28,281 bases of DNA from contig CAYYWP010000035.1 in assembly GCA_964475125.1 (NCBI GenBank), positions 1 through 28,281 on the forward strand, read 5' to 3'. This DNA is from CAYYWP01 sp964475125 (GTDB taxonomy: Bacteria; Desulfobacterota; Binatia; HRBIN30; CADEER01). Positions 1-7,539 of the stretch are shown in pieces. The number at the start of each line of letters is the position of its first letter. Within the stretch, counting starts at the first letter, position 1. The notes under the pieces were generated by a model. That model was not told the DNA's origin. It saw only the letters and a program-made list of their open reading frames with translations, and ran no database searches. A program made the translations under genes and the position numbers.

Positions 1-900
1 GAGGCCGGCGAAGTCGAGCCCGTCGGCGCGGTGCACGACCGGCACCACCAGGCCGCGCTCGGTGCCGACGGCGACGCCGAGGTGCACGCGTTTCTGATAC
101 ACGATGTCGGTGCCGTCGATGCGCGCGTTGACGATCGGCAGGTCCTTGATCGCCGCGATGCTGGCGCGGGCGAAGAAGGACATGAAGCCGAGCGAAACCC
201 CATGCCTCTCGGCGAAGCGCGCCTTGTAGCGCGTTCGCAAGGCGATCACGGCGTTCATGTCGACTTCGTTGAACGTCGTGAGGATGGCTGCGGTCGCCTG
301 CGCCTGGCGCAAGCGCTCGGCGATGCGCTGGCGCAGGCGGGTCATCGGGACGCGTTCGACCTCGTCGGCCGCCATGTCGGGGGGCTGAACGTCCACGCCG
401 GGTGCAGCCGTCGGGTCGGCGGCGTCCGCCTTTCGTCGGCGCTCGACCGCGGCCACCGCGGCAAGCTTCGGTGGCGGGGGTTCTTCGCTGCGGGCGCTTA
501 CCTCCTGGGTGTCTGGATGCGGCGCGGTGACCGGCCGCGGCACGTTCTGCGGCGGCGCAGGCGGCAGCGGTGCTGAAGCAGGCGGAGCCGCCGGCGTCGG
601 CGCGAGGTGTTCGGCAGCGCCGGCGCGGGGCGCCGACAGTTCCGGCTCGTTCGGAGCCCGCGCCGCGGTCGCGTCGATGCGCGCGACGACCTCGCCGACC
701 TGCACCGTCTGACCCTCGCGGGCGAGCACGGCGAGCACGCCGGCTTGCGGCGCCGGAATCTCGACCGTCGCCTTTTCGGTTTCCAACTCCAGGAGCGGTT
801 GATCGGCCGCGACCTGCGCGCCGTCGCCAGCGAGCCAGCGCACGATCACGCCGTCGGTCACCGACTCACCCAGGGCGGGGATCTGTACGTCAACGGTCAT
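1..900 (-). CDS. sucB: 2-oxoglutarate dehydrogenase E2, dihydrolipoyl succinyltransferase (3' end cut by window edge)
   Basis: This is the E2 core of the 2-oxoglutarate dehydrogenase complex, which moves the succinyl group from E1 to CoA on a lipoyl arm. The first 300 residues are visible, starting at the ATG at 900-898, and the frame stays open to base 1. Residues 1-76 are a lipoyl domain with the lipoylation motif ETEKATVEIP (Lys43). Residues 77-181 are a Pro/Ala-rich linker. The acyltransferase domain begins near residue 182 with VPMTRLRQRIAERL, followed by LTTFNEVDMN and GFMSFFARA, which are typical of succinyl- rather than acetyltransferases. No peripheral subunit-binding domain is recognisable between the lipoyl and catalytic domains, which is unusual for a bacterial E2. 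The start overlaps the end of sucA by 11 bp, and GAGGA lies upstream as a ribosome-binding site. The catalytic His-Asp region falls outside the window. Confidence 0.95.
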   Translation of the reverse strand, partial: MTVDVQIPALGESVTDGVIVRWLAGDGAQVAADQPLLELETEKATVEIPAPQAGVLAVLAREGQTVQVGEVVARIDATAARAPNEPELSAPRAGAAEHLAPTPAAPPASAPLPPAPPQNVPRPVTAPHPDTQEVSARSEEPPPPKLAAVAAVERRRKADAADPTAAPGVDVQPPDMAADEVERVPMTRLRQRIAERLRQAQATAAILTTFNEVDMNAVIALRTRYKARFAERHGVSLGFMSFFARASIAAIKDLPIVNARIDGTDIVYQKRVHLGVAVGTERGLVVPVVHRADGLDFAGL

Positions 901-3622
901 GGCCTATCCTCAAGGCGCGATCGATGACCGCCGCCTGCTCGCGCTCGTGTAGCTTGTACGACCCGGTCGCAGGACTGGCCGCCTCGTCGCGCCCGACGTA
1001 GCGCGCGACGCGATCGCCCAGCACGCCTGGCAGCCGGGGCGCCAGGAAGTGCCAGGCGCCCATGTTCCACGGCTCCTCCTGTACCCAGTAGAACTCGCGC
1101 GCGGCGCCGTACGGTTGCAGGGTGCTGCGCAGCTCCTGGGCGGGAAAAGGGTAGAGTTGCTCGAGCCGAATGACGGCGATGTCGGTCATATCGCGCTGTT
1201 CACGGGCCACCAGGAGGTCGTAGTAGAGTTTGCCGCTGCACAGCAGCACGCGCCGCACTGCGGACGGCTCGAGTCCCGCCATCTCGGGCAGCACGGGGTG
1301 GAACGAGTCGTGGGAGAAGGCGTCGAGCGGCGAGACCGCCAGCTTATGGCGCAACAAGCTCTTCGGGGTCATCAGGACCAGCGGCTTGCGGAAGCGGCGG
1401 TGGATCTGGCGGCGCAGGGCATGGAAGTATTGTGCCGGGGTGGTGAGGTTGCACACCTGCCAATTGTTCTCGGCGCTGAGCTGCAGATAGCGCTCGAGGC
1501 GAGCGCTGCTGTGTTCGGGGCCCTGGCCCTCGTAGCCGTGCGGCAGCAGGAGTACCAGGCCACTCATGCGCTGCCACTTGGACTCCGCCGGACCTATGAA
1601 CTGGTCGATGATCACCTGTGCGCCGTTGGCGAAATCGCCGAACTGGGCTTCCCACAGCACCAGGTTGCGCGGATCGGCCGAGCTGAAGCCGTACTCGAAG
1701 CCGAGCACGGCGGCCTCCGACAGCATCGTGTCGATGACTTCGAACCGCGCCTGCTCGGGCGCCAGGTGCTGCAGGGGAACATGGCGGGCGTCGGTCCGGC
1801 GGTCAGTGAGCACGGCATGGCGCTGGCTGAAGGTGCCACGGCTACTGTCCTGGCCCGCCAAGCGCACCGCCGTGCCCTCCAGGAGCAGTGATCCGAGAGC
1901 GAGGGCCTCGGCGTTCGCCCAATCGATCGCCACTCCCGTACGGACGGCGGCGGCGCGTTCCTCGAGCAGGCGGCGCTGCTTGGGATGGGCATCGAAACCA
2001 TGCGGAATCCGCGCCGCGGCCTCGGCGACCGCACGCAGGCGCTCGGCCGGAACACCGGTCTGCGCGCTCCAATCCCGCCCCGCCCAGGTGAATCCCTTCC
2101 ACAGGCCGCCGAGGGCGAAGACGCGCTGGCGCGGCATGAAATCGCGCGCGTAGTCGAGTGCGGCATCGAGAATCTCGCGCAACTCCCGCCGCATCGCTTC
2201 GTCGTCGCGGGGCTGAATCACGCCGCGCTCGAGCAGTCGGTTCGCGTAGGCGTCGCGCGGCGTGGGTAGCGCGGCGATGCGCCGATACATCGTCGGCTGC
2301 GTGATTGTCGGGTCGTCAGTCTCGTTGTGGCCGTGCCGCCGATAGCAAATCAGGTTGATGACCACGTCGACGTGGAAATCTTGCCGAAACCCGGTCGCCA
2401 GCCGCGCGGCCTGGACGGCGGCCTCGGGATCGTTGCCGTTGACATGGAACACGGGGGCCTGAACGATCTTGGCGACGTCGCTGGCGTAGCGGGTGAACCG
2501 GTAGTCCTGCGGGCGGGTGGTGAAGCCGACCTGGTTGTCGATGATGACGTGAACGGTGCCGCCGGTGCGATAGGCGTCGAGCTGGGACAGTGACAGCGTC
2601 TCGGCGACGATTCCCTGTCCGGTAAAGGCCGCCTCGCCGTGAATCAGCACGGGCATGACGCTCGTTCCGGCGTCGTCGCCGCGGGCCATCTGCTTGGCGC
2701 GCACGATACCCTCGGCGACCGGGTTGACGGCTTCGAGATGACTGGGGTTCGACAGCAGCGACACGTGCATCGTGTGCCCAGTGCGGATGGCCCAGTCGCG
2801 GGCGTAGCCGAGGTGGTATTTCACGTCGCCGTCGCCCTGAATGTCCGCCGGCAGGAACGTGCCCTCGAACTCGGCCAGGATCATTTCGTACGGCTTGCCG
2901 AGAATGTGTGCCAACACGTTCAAGCGACCGCGATGCGCCATCGCCATCACGACCTCTTGGACTCCCCCGGCCCCGGCCTGCTCGATCACGGTGTCGAGCA
3001 GCGGGATGAGGACGTCAGCACCTTCGAGCGAGAAACGCTTCTGGCCGACATACTTGACGTGCAGGAACTCTTCGAAGCCGGCGGCGGCGACCAGCCGCGC
3101 CAGCAACTGGCGGCGGTCGGCGTCGCTCAACTCCGCCTCGTTGAGCGTCGGCTCCATGCGCGTTTTCAGCCAGTCGCGCTGCGCCTTGTCGGCGATGTGC
3201 ATGAACTCGACCGCCACGGTGCGACAGTAGGTCGCGCGCAGCAGCGCGATGAGATCGCGAAGCCGGGCCCGTGGTTGGCGGCGGAACGTCGGACACTCGA
3301 TCACCCGGTCGAGGTCGGCCTCGTCGAAACCGAACTCGGTCGGATCGAGCAGGGCGTGCTCCGCCGGGGGGGCGCCGAGGGGATCGACGGTAGCGATCAT
3401 GTGGCCGAGCTCGCGGTAGCTGTGGATGAGGTCGTCCACCCCAGCGCTGCGACCGCGCGGTGGCGCGCCGAGCGCGGCGGCAGGGCCGCCGTTGGTTCCC
3501 AGCTCGAGGCCGGCGAAGAAGTGCTCCCAATCTACGCCCACCGAGCGCGGATCGCGGCGATACTGCCGATACAGGTCGTCGACATACCCTGGGTTGGCAC
3601 GCAGCACAGCGTCGAAGTCCAT
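890..3622 (-). CDS. sucA: 2-oxoglutarate dehydrogenase E1 component
   Basis: This thiamine-diphosphate-dependent E1 subunit decarboxylates 2-oxoglutarate and succinylates the E2 lipoyl group in the TCA cycle. The product is 910 residues, close to the 933 of E. coli SucA. Family motifs run in order: an N-terminal VDDLYRQYRRDPRSVG segment that helps E1 bind E2, AMAHRGRLNVLAHILGKP (His230), SNPSHLEAVNP (about 291-301), HGEAAFTGQG (about 328-337), and the cofactor/Mg site HVNGNDPEAAV through CYRRHGHNETDDP (about 393-438). The ATG at 3622 has a GGAGG site about 10 bases upstream. The stop codon lies inside the start of sucB (890-900), so the two are probably translationally coupled. No E3 (lpd) gene is in view. 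A TGCTACTGT element 31 bases upstream is the best promoter candidate. Confidence 0.97.
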   Translation of the reverse strand: MDFDAVLRANPGYVDDLYRQYRRDPRSVGVDWEHFFAGLELGTNGGPAAALGAPPRGRSAGVDDLIHSYRELGHMIATVDPLGAPPAEHALLDPTEFGFDEADLDRVIECPTFRRQPRARLRDLIALLRATYCRTVAVEFMHIADKAQRDWLKTRMEPTLNEAELSDADRRQLLARLVAAAGFEEFLHVKYVGQKRFSLEGADVLIPLLDTVIEQAGAGGVQEVVMAMAHRGRLNVLAHILGKPYEMILAEFEGTFLPADIQGDGDVKYHLGYARDWAIRTGHTMHVSLLSNPSHLEAVNPVAEGIVRAKQMARGDDAGTSVMPVLIHGEAAFTGQGIVAETLSLSQLDAYRTGGTVHVIIDNQVGFTTRPQDYRFTRYASDVAKIVQAPVFHVNGNDPEAAVQAARLATGFRQDFHVDVVINLICYRRHGHNETDDPTITQPTMYRRIAALPTPRDAYANRLLERGVIQPRDDEAMRRELREILDAALDYARDFMPRQRVFALGGLWKGFTWAGRDWSAQTGVPAERLRAVAEAAARIPHGFDAHPKQRRLLEERAAAVRTGVAIDWANAEALALGSLLLEGTAVRLAGQDSSRGTFSQRHAVLTDRRTDARHVPLQHLAPEQARFEVIDTMLSEAAVLGFEYGFSSADPRNLVLWEAQFGDFANGAQVIIDQFIGPAESKWQRMSGLVLLLPHGYEGQGPEHSSARLERYLQLSAENNWQVCNLTTPAQYFHALRRQIHRRFRKPLVLMTPKSLLRHKLAVSPLDAFSHDSFHPVLPEMAGLEPSAVRRVLLCSGKLYYDLLVAREQRDMTDIAVIRLEQLYPFPAQELRSTLQPYGAAREFYWVQEEPWNMGAWHFLAPRLPGVLGDRVARYVGRDEAASPATGSYKLHEREQAAVIDRALRIGHDR

Positions 3623-3652
3623 AGCGCCGCGCCTCCGGTCGCGGCGAGGTTC

Positions 3653-3661
3653 ACAGTAGCA
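3653..3661 (-). promoter_or_regulatory. Possible extended -10 element for sucA-sucB
   Basis: Read on the minus strand, 3661-3653 is TGCTACTGT, a TGn extended -10 followed by a weak TATAAT-like hexamer. It lies 31 bases before the sucA ATG. No good -35 box is visible. It is listed because the same TGCTA core recurs upstream of several other genes here. Confidence 0.3.
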
Positions 3662-3807
3662 GACGTCGCCGGGAAAGTACGGGGTCGGGGTTCCTCCACC
3701 CCGCGAAACAACCCGGCCACAGGGCGTGCGGCGCGGTCCGCAAGCGGGTGCGGCAAGGCGACCCGCCTGCTCCTGCTCGGTCTGCGCCGGGAGGGGCCGT
3801 CTCGGCC

Positions 3808-3835
3808 TTGGCGCGTCGATCTGACGTGCTAGAAG
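3808..3835 (+). promoter_or_regulatory. Candidate sigma70-like promoter for the CDGSH gene
   Basis: TTGGCG (3808-3813), a 16-base spacer and TAGAAG (3830-3835), with an extended TGC just before the -10, lie 48 bases upstream of the CDGSH start codon. The region upstream (3662-3807) separates this gene from divergent sucA, and nothing else is recognised in it. Confidence 0.45.
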
Positions 3836-3882
3836 CGGGCTTGCTGCCCGGTGTCCGGCGGGCCCGAAAGGAGGAGCATGAC

Positions 3883-4089
3883 ATGGCTGACGTCGTGATC
3901 AAGGTACTCAAGAGCGGTCCGTACGAAGTGAAGGGCCTGGCAACGGTGACGGATTACAAGAAGAACGCCTATCCACCCGGCCAGGACGATGCCGTCTACC
4001 TCTGCCGCTGCGGGAGCTCGGCGGCGAAACCGTTCTGTGACGGCACACACAGCAAGATCGGATTCACCGCCGAGGAGACCGCGGCCTAG
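3883..4089 (+). CDS. CDGSH-type iron-sulfur protein
   Basis: This is a 68-residue soluble protein with one CDGSH iron-sulfur motif, CRCGSSAAKPFCDGTH, which matches the family pattern C-x-C-x2-S-x3-P-x-C-D-G-x-H. Three cysteines and one histidine should hold a 2Fe-2S cluster. Small single-motif CDGSH proteins are usually assigned redox or cluster-transfer roles, but the partner here is unknown. The ATG at 3883 was chosen because AAAGGAGGA sits directly upstream with normal spacing; an earlier ATG at 3878 is out of frame. There is no signal peptide or membrane segment. It is divergent from sucA across about 260 bases and is followed by an unrelated exported protein, so it is probably transcribed alone. 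The motif identification is secure; the function is inferred from the family. Confidence 0.9.
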   Translation: MADVVIKVLKSGPYEVKGLATVTDYKKNAYPPGQDDAVYLCRCGSSAAKPFCDGTHSKIGFTAEETAA

Positions 4090-4164
4090 CAGCGGGTCGA
4101 GAAACACGGAACCTTTCGCGACTTTGCTGCCGGACGAAACGCAGCGGCGCGCCATCGATCCCTG

Positions 4165-4173
4165 TGCTATACG
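4165..4173 (+). promoter_or_regulatory. Possible extended -10 element for the cohesin/dockerin gene
   Basis: TGCTATACG, an extended -10-like element, lies 46 bases before the start codon of the gene at 4220. No convincing -35 box is seen 16-18 bases upstream. The core TGCTA is shared with the element upstream of the CDGSH gene. Confidence 0.35.
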
Positions 4174-4219
4174 TGATGGCCGCGGCGCGCGGCAGGTGCC
4201 GGGTGCGAGAGGAGATACG

Positions 4220-5449
4220 ATGCACGGGGGCGATTGGCTTGCGGCGAGGCTGGCAGTCGGTGCGGTGGTCTTGGTGGCCAGTGCGGCCCATGGGGTTTCG
4301 ATCTCGGTCAGCTCCACGTCGGCGATGCCTGGCGACCGCGTCGCCATCGCGGTCACGCTGGCGACCGATGGGGCCGCGGTGCTGGCGACGCAGAACCGCA
4401 TCGACTTCACGCGCAGCGCCTTCGTCGCCGCCACCGACGTTGGCGAGCCGGACTGCGCGGTGAACCAGGCGATCGGCAAGGAGGCGAGCGCGTTTCGATT
4501 CCTCCCCCTCGGCTGCGATCCGAATCACGACTGCACCAGTGTCCGAGCCTTCGTCCTTTCGTTCCAGAACCTCACGCCGATCGACGACGGCGCCGTGTTG
4601 TACACCTGTGGGGTGCAAGTTGCCGTCGATGCTCCGGCGGGTGTGTACCCGCTGGGAATCGAGGAGCGCGGCGCGTCGGCGCCGGGCGGAACGTTCTTGC
4701 CCGCCGACGGGGTGGCGGGCGCGGTCGAAGTGACGCTGCTTCCCGCCGCCCGCCTCACGGCCGGCGAGGCATCGGGCCGGGCCGGTGACACCGTTCAGGT
4801 CGACGTCTCCTTCGACCTGCTGGGCAACGCGCAGGTGGTGGGCGTGCAGAACGACCTGGCGTTCGATGCCGCGACGCCGATCGCGGCCACCGCCGAGACT
4901 GCGCCCGCGTGCCGGGTCAATCCCGCCATCAACAAGGAAGGCACAGCCTTCGTATTCTTGCCCGTCGGCTGTACCCCGGGCGCGGATTGCAACGGCGTGC
5001 GCGCCTTCGTCTTTTCGCTCACCAACGTCGACCCGCTGTCCGATGACGTGAGCCTCTACCACTGCGATGTCGCGATCGCCGCCGCCGCCGTTCCGGGAAC
5101 GTATCCCGTCGTGGTCAGCATGGCGGCGGCCAGCGGTCCGCAGGCCGAGAGCCTGCCAGTCGTGACGGCTGACGGCAGGGTGCTGGTCGACGAGCCACCG
5201 CCACCGCCGGTATGCCCTGGTGATTGCGACGGCGATCGAAGGGTGGATATCGGCGAGCTGCTGACCGGTGTGAATCTGGTGATCAATGGCGCGCCGCCTG
5301 AGAGCTGTGTTGCGCTCGACACAGACCACAGCGGAACGCCGTCGATCGCGGAACTGATCCAGGCGGTCAACAGCGCGTTGATCGGCTGTCCGACGCGCCA
5401 AGCGCCCGTCGGGATCGTGTTGCTTGCGCCGTCACAGGTCGTCTGGTAG
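4220..5449 (+). CDS. Exported protein with two cohesin-like domains and a C-terminal dockerin-like domain
   Basis: A 409-residue exported protein of unknown specific function. It has a signal peptide (about 1-25), two homologous cohesin-like beta domains (about 27-173 and 178-324), a DEPPPPP linker, and a dockerin-like module (332-390). The dockerin has two EF-hand-like loops, DCDGDRRVDIGEL and DTDHSGTPSIAEL, which probably bind calcium. Each cohesin-like domain carries four cysteines at matching positions (79, 99, 105, 130 and 231, 251, 257, 282) within the shared pattern C-x-VN-x-AI-x-KE. The dockerin also has four (332, 336, 363, 390). Cohesins bind dockerins in other systems, so self-assembly or partner binding on the cell surface is possible; this is inference. 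The ATG at 4220 has GAGAGGAGA upstream. The 19-residue tail after Cys390 is not typical of a dockerin end. Confidence 0.75.
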   Translation: MHGGDWLAARLAVGAVVLVASAAHGVSISVSSTSAMPGDRVAIAVTLATDGAAVLATQNRIDFTRSAFVAATDVGEPDCAVNQAIGKEASAFRFLPLGCDPNHDCTSVRAFVLSFQNLTPIDDGAVLYTCGVQVAVDAPAGVYPLGIEERGASAPGGTFLPADGVAGAVEVTLLPAARLTAGEASGRAGDTVQVDVSFDLLGNAQVVGVQNDLAFDAATPIAATAETAPACRVNPAINKEGTAFVFLPVGCTPGADCNGVRAFVFSLTNVDPLSDDVSLYHCDVAIAAAAVPGTYPVVVSMAAASGPQAESLPVVTADGRVLVDEPPPPPVCPGDCDGDRRVDIGELLTGVNLVINGAPPESCVALDTDHSGTPSIAELIQAVNSALIGCPTRQAPVGIVLLAPSQVVW

Positions 5450-5462
5450 CGGTCCCCCTCGC

Positions 5463-5819
5463 ATGACCGGGCGCAGCGGCATCGGCGGGCTCCTGCGAGG
5501 GCTGTGTTTCGCGGCGCTCGCCGTACAGATTGCCCTGCCAGCCCTGCACCCCGTGCACGGTGGTAGCGGCGGCGTCCGGCGTCACGAGTCGGCAGGCGCA
5601 TCCTGGATGAGCCCCGCCGCCCAGGCCGCGGCGCACGACACCGCATCGTGTACGTGGTGCGCGGCTCGCACGGCCGCCCAGCACGCCGTCGTCGGCTCGG
5701 CACTCGCGTCGCACCTGCTGCCGATCGCGACGGCGTGGGACGATGCCGTGACGCGCCCCGTCTCGGGCTTCTGCGGCGCCCGCCCGGCCTCTCGCGCTCC
5801 GCCGTCGCCTCTCTCCTGA
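5463..5819 (+). CDS. Small exported CxxC protein, DUF2946-like
   Basis: This is a 118-residue protein with an N-terminal hydrophobic signal segment (about 9-27, LLRGLCFAALAVQIALPAL), followed by a His-containing stretch, the motif HDTASCTWCAART (CxxC), and a C-terminal RAPPSP. This layout (signal, central H...CxxC, Pro-rich RAPP ending) resembles DUF2946 proteins, which often lie beside metal-transport genes and may bind metal. The resemblance is by eye and only moderate. The start at 5463 is 13 bases after the preceding stop. It precedes the barrel gene by 117 bases, so it could be the first gene of the metal-uptake cluster. No strong ribosome-binding site is visible. It might instead be a non-coding shadow, though the signal-like N-terminus and paired cysteines argue against that. 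Confidence 0.5.
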   Translation: MTGRSGIGGLLRGLCFAALAVQIALPALHPVHGGSGGVRRHESAGASWMSPAAQAAAHDTASCTWCAARTAAQHAVVGSALASHLLPIATAWDDAVTRPVSGFCGARPASRAPPSPLS

Positions 5820-5883
5820 AGCGCCCCGTTCGACTGCAACCCGGTCGGAACACCGGCCCTGGTGCCTCCACCGGGCCGGGTCG

Positions 5884-5910
5884 GCAGTGCGCGCGCCGAG
5901 CGCGCACTGC
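5884..5910. repeat. Perfect 11-bp inverted repeat (hairpin) before the barrel gene
   Basis: The arms GCAGTGCGCGC (5884-5894) and GCGCGCACTGC (5900-5910) flank a 5-base loop, and end 10 bases before the GAGGAG ribosome-binding site of the barrel gene. There is no T-run after it, so it is not a canonical terminator. It could be an operator or a transcript-processing hairpin. Confidence 0.6.
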
Positions 5911-5936
5911 GCGCAGCCTCGAGGAGATGAGTCGCC

Positions 5937-7523
5937 ATGAGCCACGCGTGCCATTGGCGCGGCCTGTCGTGCGTCGTCGTGCTGTCCCTCGTGTGCGTGG
6001 CGAGCCCACGTCACGCGCGCGGTCAGCACGAGGCGGAGTTGGAAGCGCTGAAACGCCAAGTCCTGGAACTGATCCGTCAGAACGCCGAGCAACAAAAACA
6101 GATCCAGCAGATGCAACAGCAGATCCAGCAGCTGAGCGCGCCACGGCCGACGGCGTCACCGCCGCACGGCGCCGCGCAGGTGGCGGTGCCGACCCCGCGG
6201 GTGGAGTCGGAGATCGAGAAGGCACTGGCCGAGGTCGAGCCGCCGACGGATGTGAAGCAGCCGGCGAAGACGGGCGCAGTGGCCCGTGCGCCCGCCCTCC
6301 TTTCGGGGCGCGTCGGCGGCGTGGAGCTGCGCTTGATCGACGTCTCCTTCGACCTCCTGACCGCCGCCGGATGGTCCACGGAAAGCGGCCAGAACCTGCG
6401 CGACCTCGAGGCCGGGGCGCACGATCCGAAACGGCGCGGCTTCACCCTCCAACAGGGCGAGCTATCGTTGGCCGGGGCGGTTGATCCCTACTTCCTCGGC
6501 GCGGCGTACGTCGCCTTTACCGAGAGCGAGATCGAGTTGGAGGAGGCGTTTCTTACCACCACCTCGCTGCCGTACGACCTACAGGCGCGCGGCGGATATT
6601 TCTTGCTCGACTTCGGCCGCATCAACCCGGTTCATCCCCACGCCTGGACGTACTTGGACCAGCCGGTGATCGTCACCAGACTGATGGGAGGGGAGGGGTT
6701 GCGCTCGGTCGGCGCCGAGGTGAGCTGGCTGGCGCCGGTGCCGTGGTTCTCGCAGCTCGAGGTCGGCGTGACCAATGCCGACGAGTCCGACCTGACAATC
6801 AGTTTCCTGAACGACGAGGGCGGTGTCGGCGGTCGGCCCGCCGTCGACACGCAGATCCGCAACCTCGGCGATCTGCTCTACCTCGTACGCTTCGCCAACT
6901 CCTGGGATGTGTCGGACGAGATCTCCGGTCTGGTTGGACTCTCCGGCCTGTACGGTCCGAACTCGACGGGTGCCGGCGCCCAGACGTTCATCTATGGTAC
7001 CGACCTGACGTTCAAGTGGCGGCCGGCCGACAACTTTCGCGGCTGGCCGTTCGTCGTCTGGCAAAGCGAGTTCATGAAGCGCGACTACACTGCCGATCGC
7101 TTCGTCGCCGGGACGCAAGTCGGCGGCGAGAGCGGTGACGGACACGACCAGGAGGGTGGGGGTGAGGAAGAGGGAGAGTTCCCCAATAACCTTCCCGGCG
7201 GGATTCTGCGCGACTACGGTTTCTATTCTTACGTGCTGTGGGGATTCAAACACCCCTGGGCCGCCGGCCTGCGCCTCGAGTATGCCACCGGCGACGGCCG
7301 CAGCGTCATGGACGGCGTGCTGGTGAGCCGCCAGCAGGACCCGTTCCGCGGTGATCGGCTGCGAGTCTCGCCGATGCTGGTCTACCACCCGTCGGAATAC
7401 TCGCGCATTCGCCTGCAGTACAACTTCGACAACGCGAAGTTTCTGCCCGGCGATGGCGACGCCTCCAGCGTCTGGTTGGGATTCGAGGTGCTGTACGGCA
7501 CTCACCCGGCGCACCAGTACTGA
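5937..7523 (+). CDS. Outer-membrane beta-barrel (porin-like) with N-terminal coiled coil, linked to metal uptake
   Basis: A 528-residue exported protein, probably a trimeric outer-membrane channel. It has a signal peptide (about 1-29, ending HARG), then a Gln-rich heptad coiled coil (about 30-66; EALKRQVLELIRQNAEQQKQ and onward), a Pro/Ala linker, and a long beta-rich region (about 120-528) with alternating aromatic strands such as FTLQQGELSLAGAVDPYF and a final strand near VWLGFEVLYGTHPAHQY. A loop near 395-420 is rich in acidic residues and Gly with one His (GESGDGHDQEGGGEEEGEF) and may face outwards to attract metal cations. The ATG at 5937 has GAGGAG upstream. It ends 16 bases before the metal-binding protein gene, so the two are almost certainly cotranscribed. 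A metal channel role is inferred from context; the barrel assignment rests on composition. Confidence 0.75.
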   Translation: MSHACHWRGLSCVVVLSLVCVASPRHARGQHEAELEALKRQVLELIRQNAEQQKQIQQMQQQIQQLSAPRPTASPPHGAAQVAVPTPRVESEIEKALAEVEPPTDVKQPAKTGAVARAPALLSGRVGGVELRLIDVSFDLLTAAGWSTESGQNLRDLEAGAHDPKRRGFTLQQGELSLAGAVDPYFLGAAYVAFTESEIELEEAFLTTTSLPYDLQARGGYFLLDFGRINPVHPHAWTYLDQPVIVTRLMGGEGLRSVGAEVSWLAPVPWFSQLEVGVTNADESDLTISFLNDEGGVGGRPAVDTQIRNLGDLLYLVRFANSWDVSDEISGLVGLSGLYGPNSTGAGAQTFIYGTDLTFKWRPADNFRGWPFVVWQSEFMKRDYTADRFVAGTQVGGESGDGHDQEGGGEEEGEFPNNLPGGILRDYGFYSYVLWGFKHPWAAGLRLEYATGDGRSVMDGVLVSRQQDPFRGDRLRVSPMLVYHPSEYSRIRLQYNFDNAKFLPGDGDASSVWLGFEVLYGTHPAHQY

Positions 7524-7539
7524 CAACGAGGGCAGAGCG

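Noticed and set aside
1049..3832. Long plus-strand open frames (280 and 397 residues) opposite sucA
   Set aside because: They are antisense to an intact, motif-complete sucA and have no recognisable domain; GC-rich third positions make such shadows common.
4064..5401. 445-residue minus-strand frame opposite the cohesin/dockerin gene
   Set aside because: It is an Arg/His/Asp-rich composition typical of a reverse shadow; the plus-strand frame has a signal peptide and duplicated domains.
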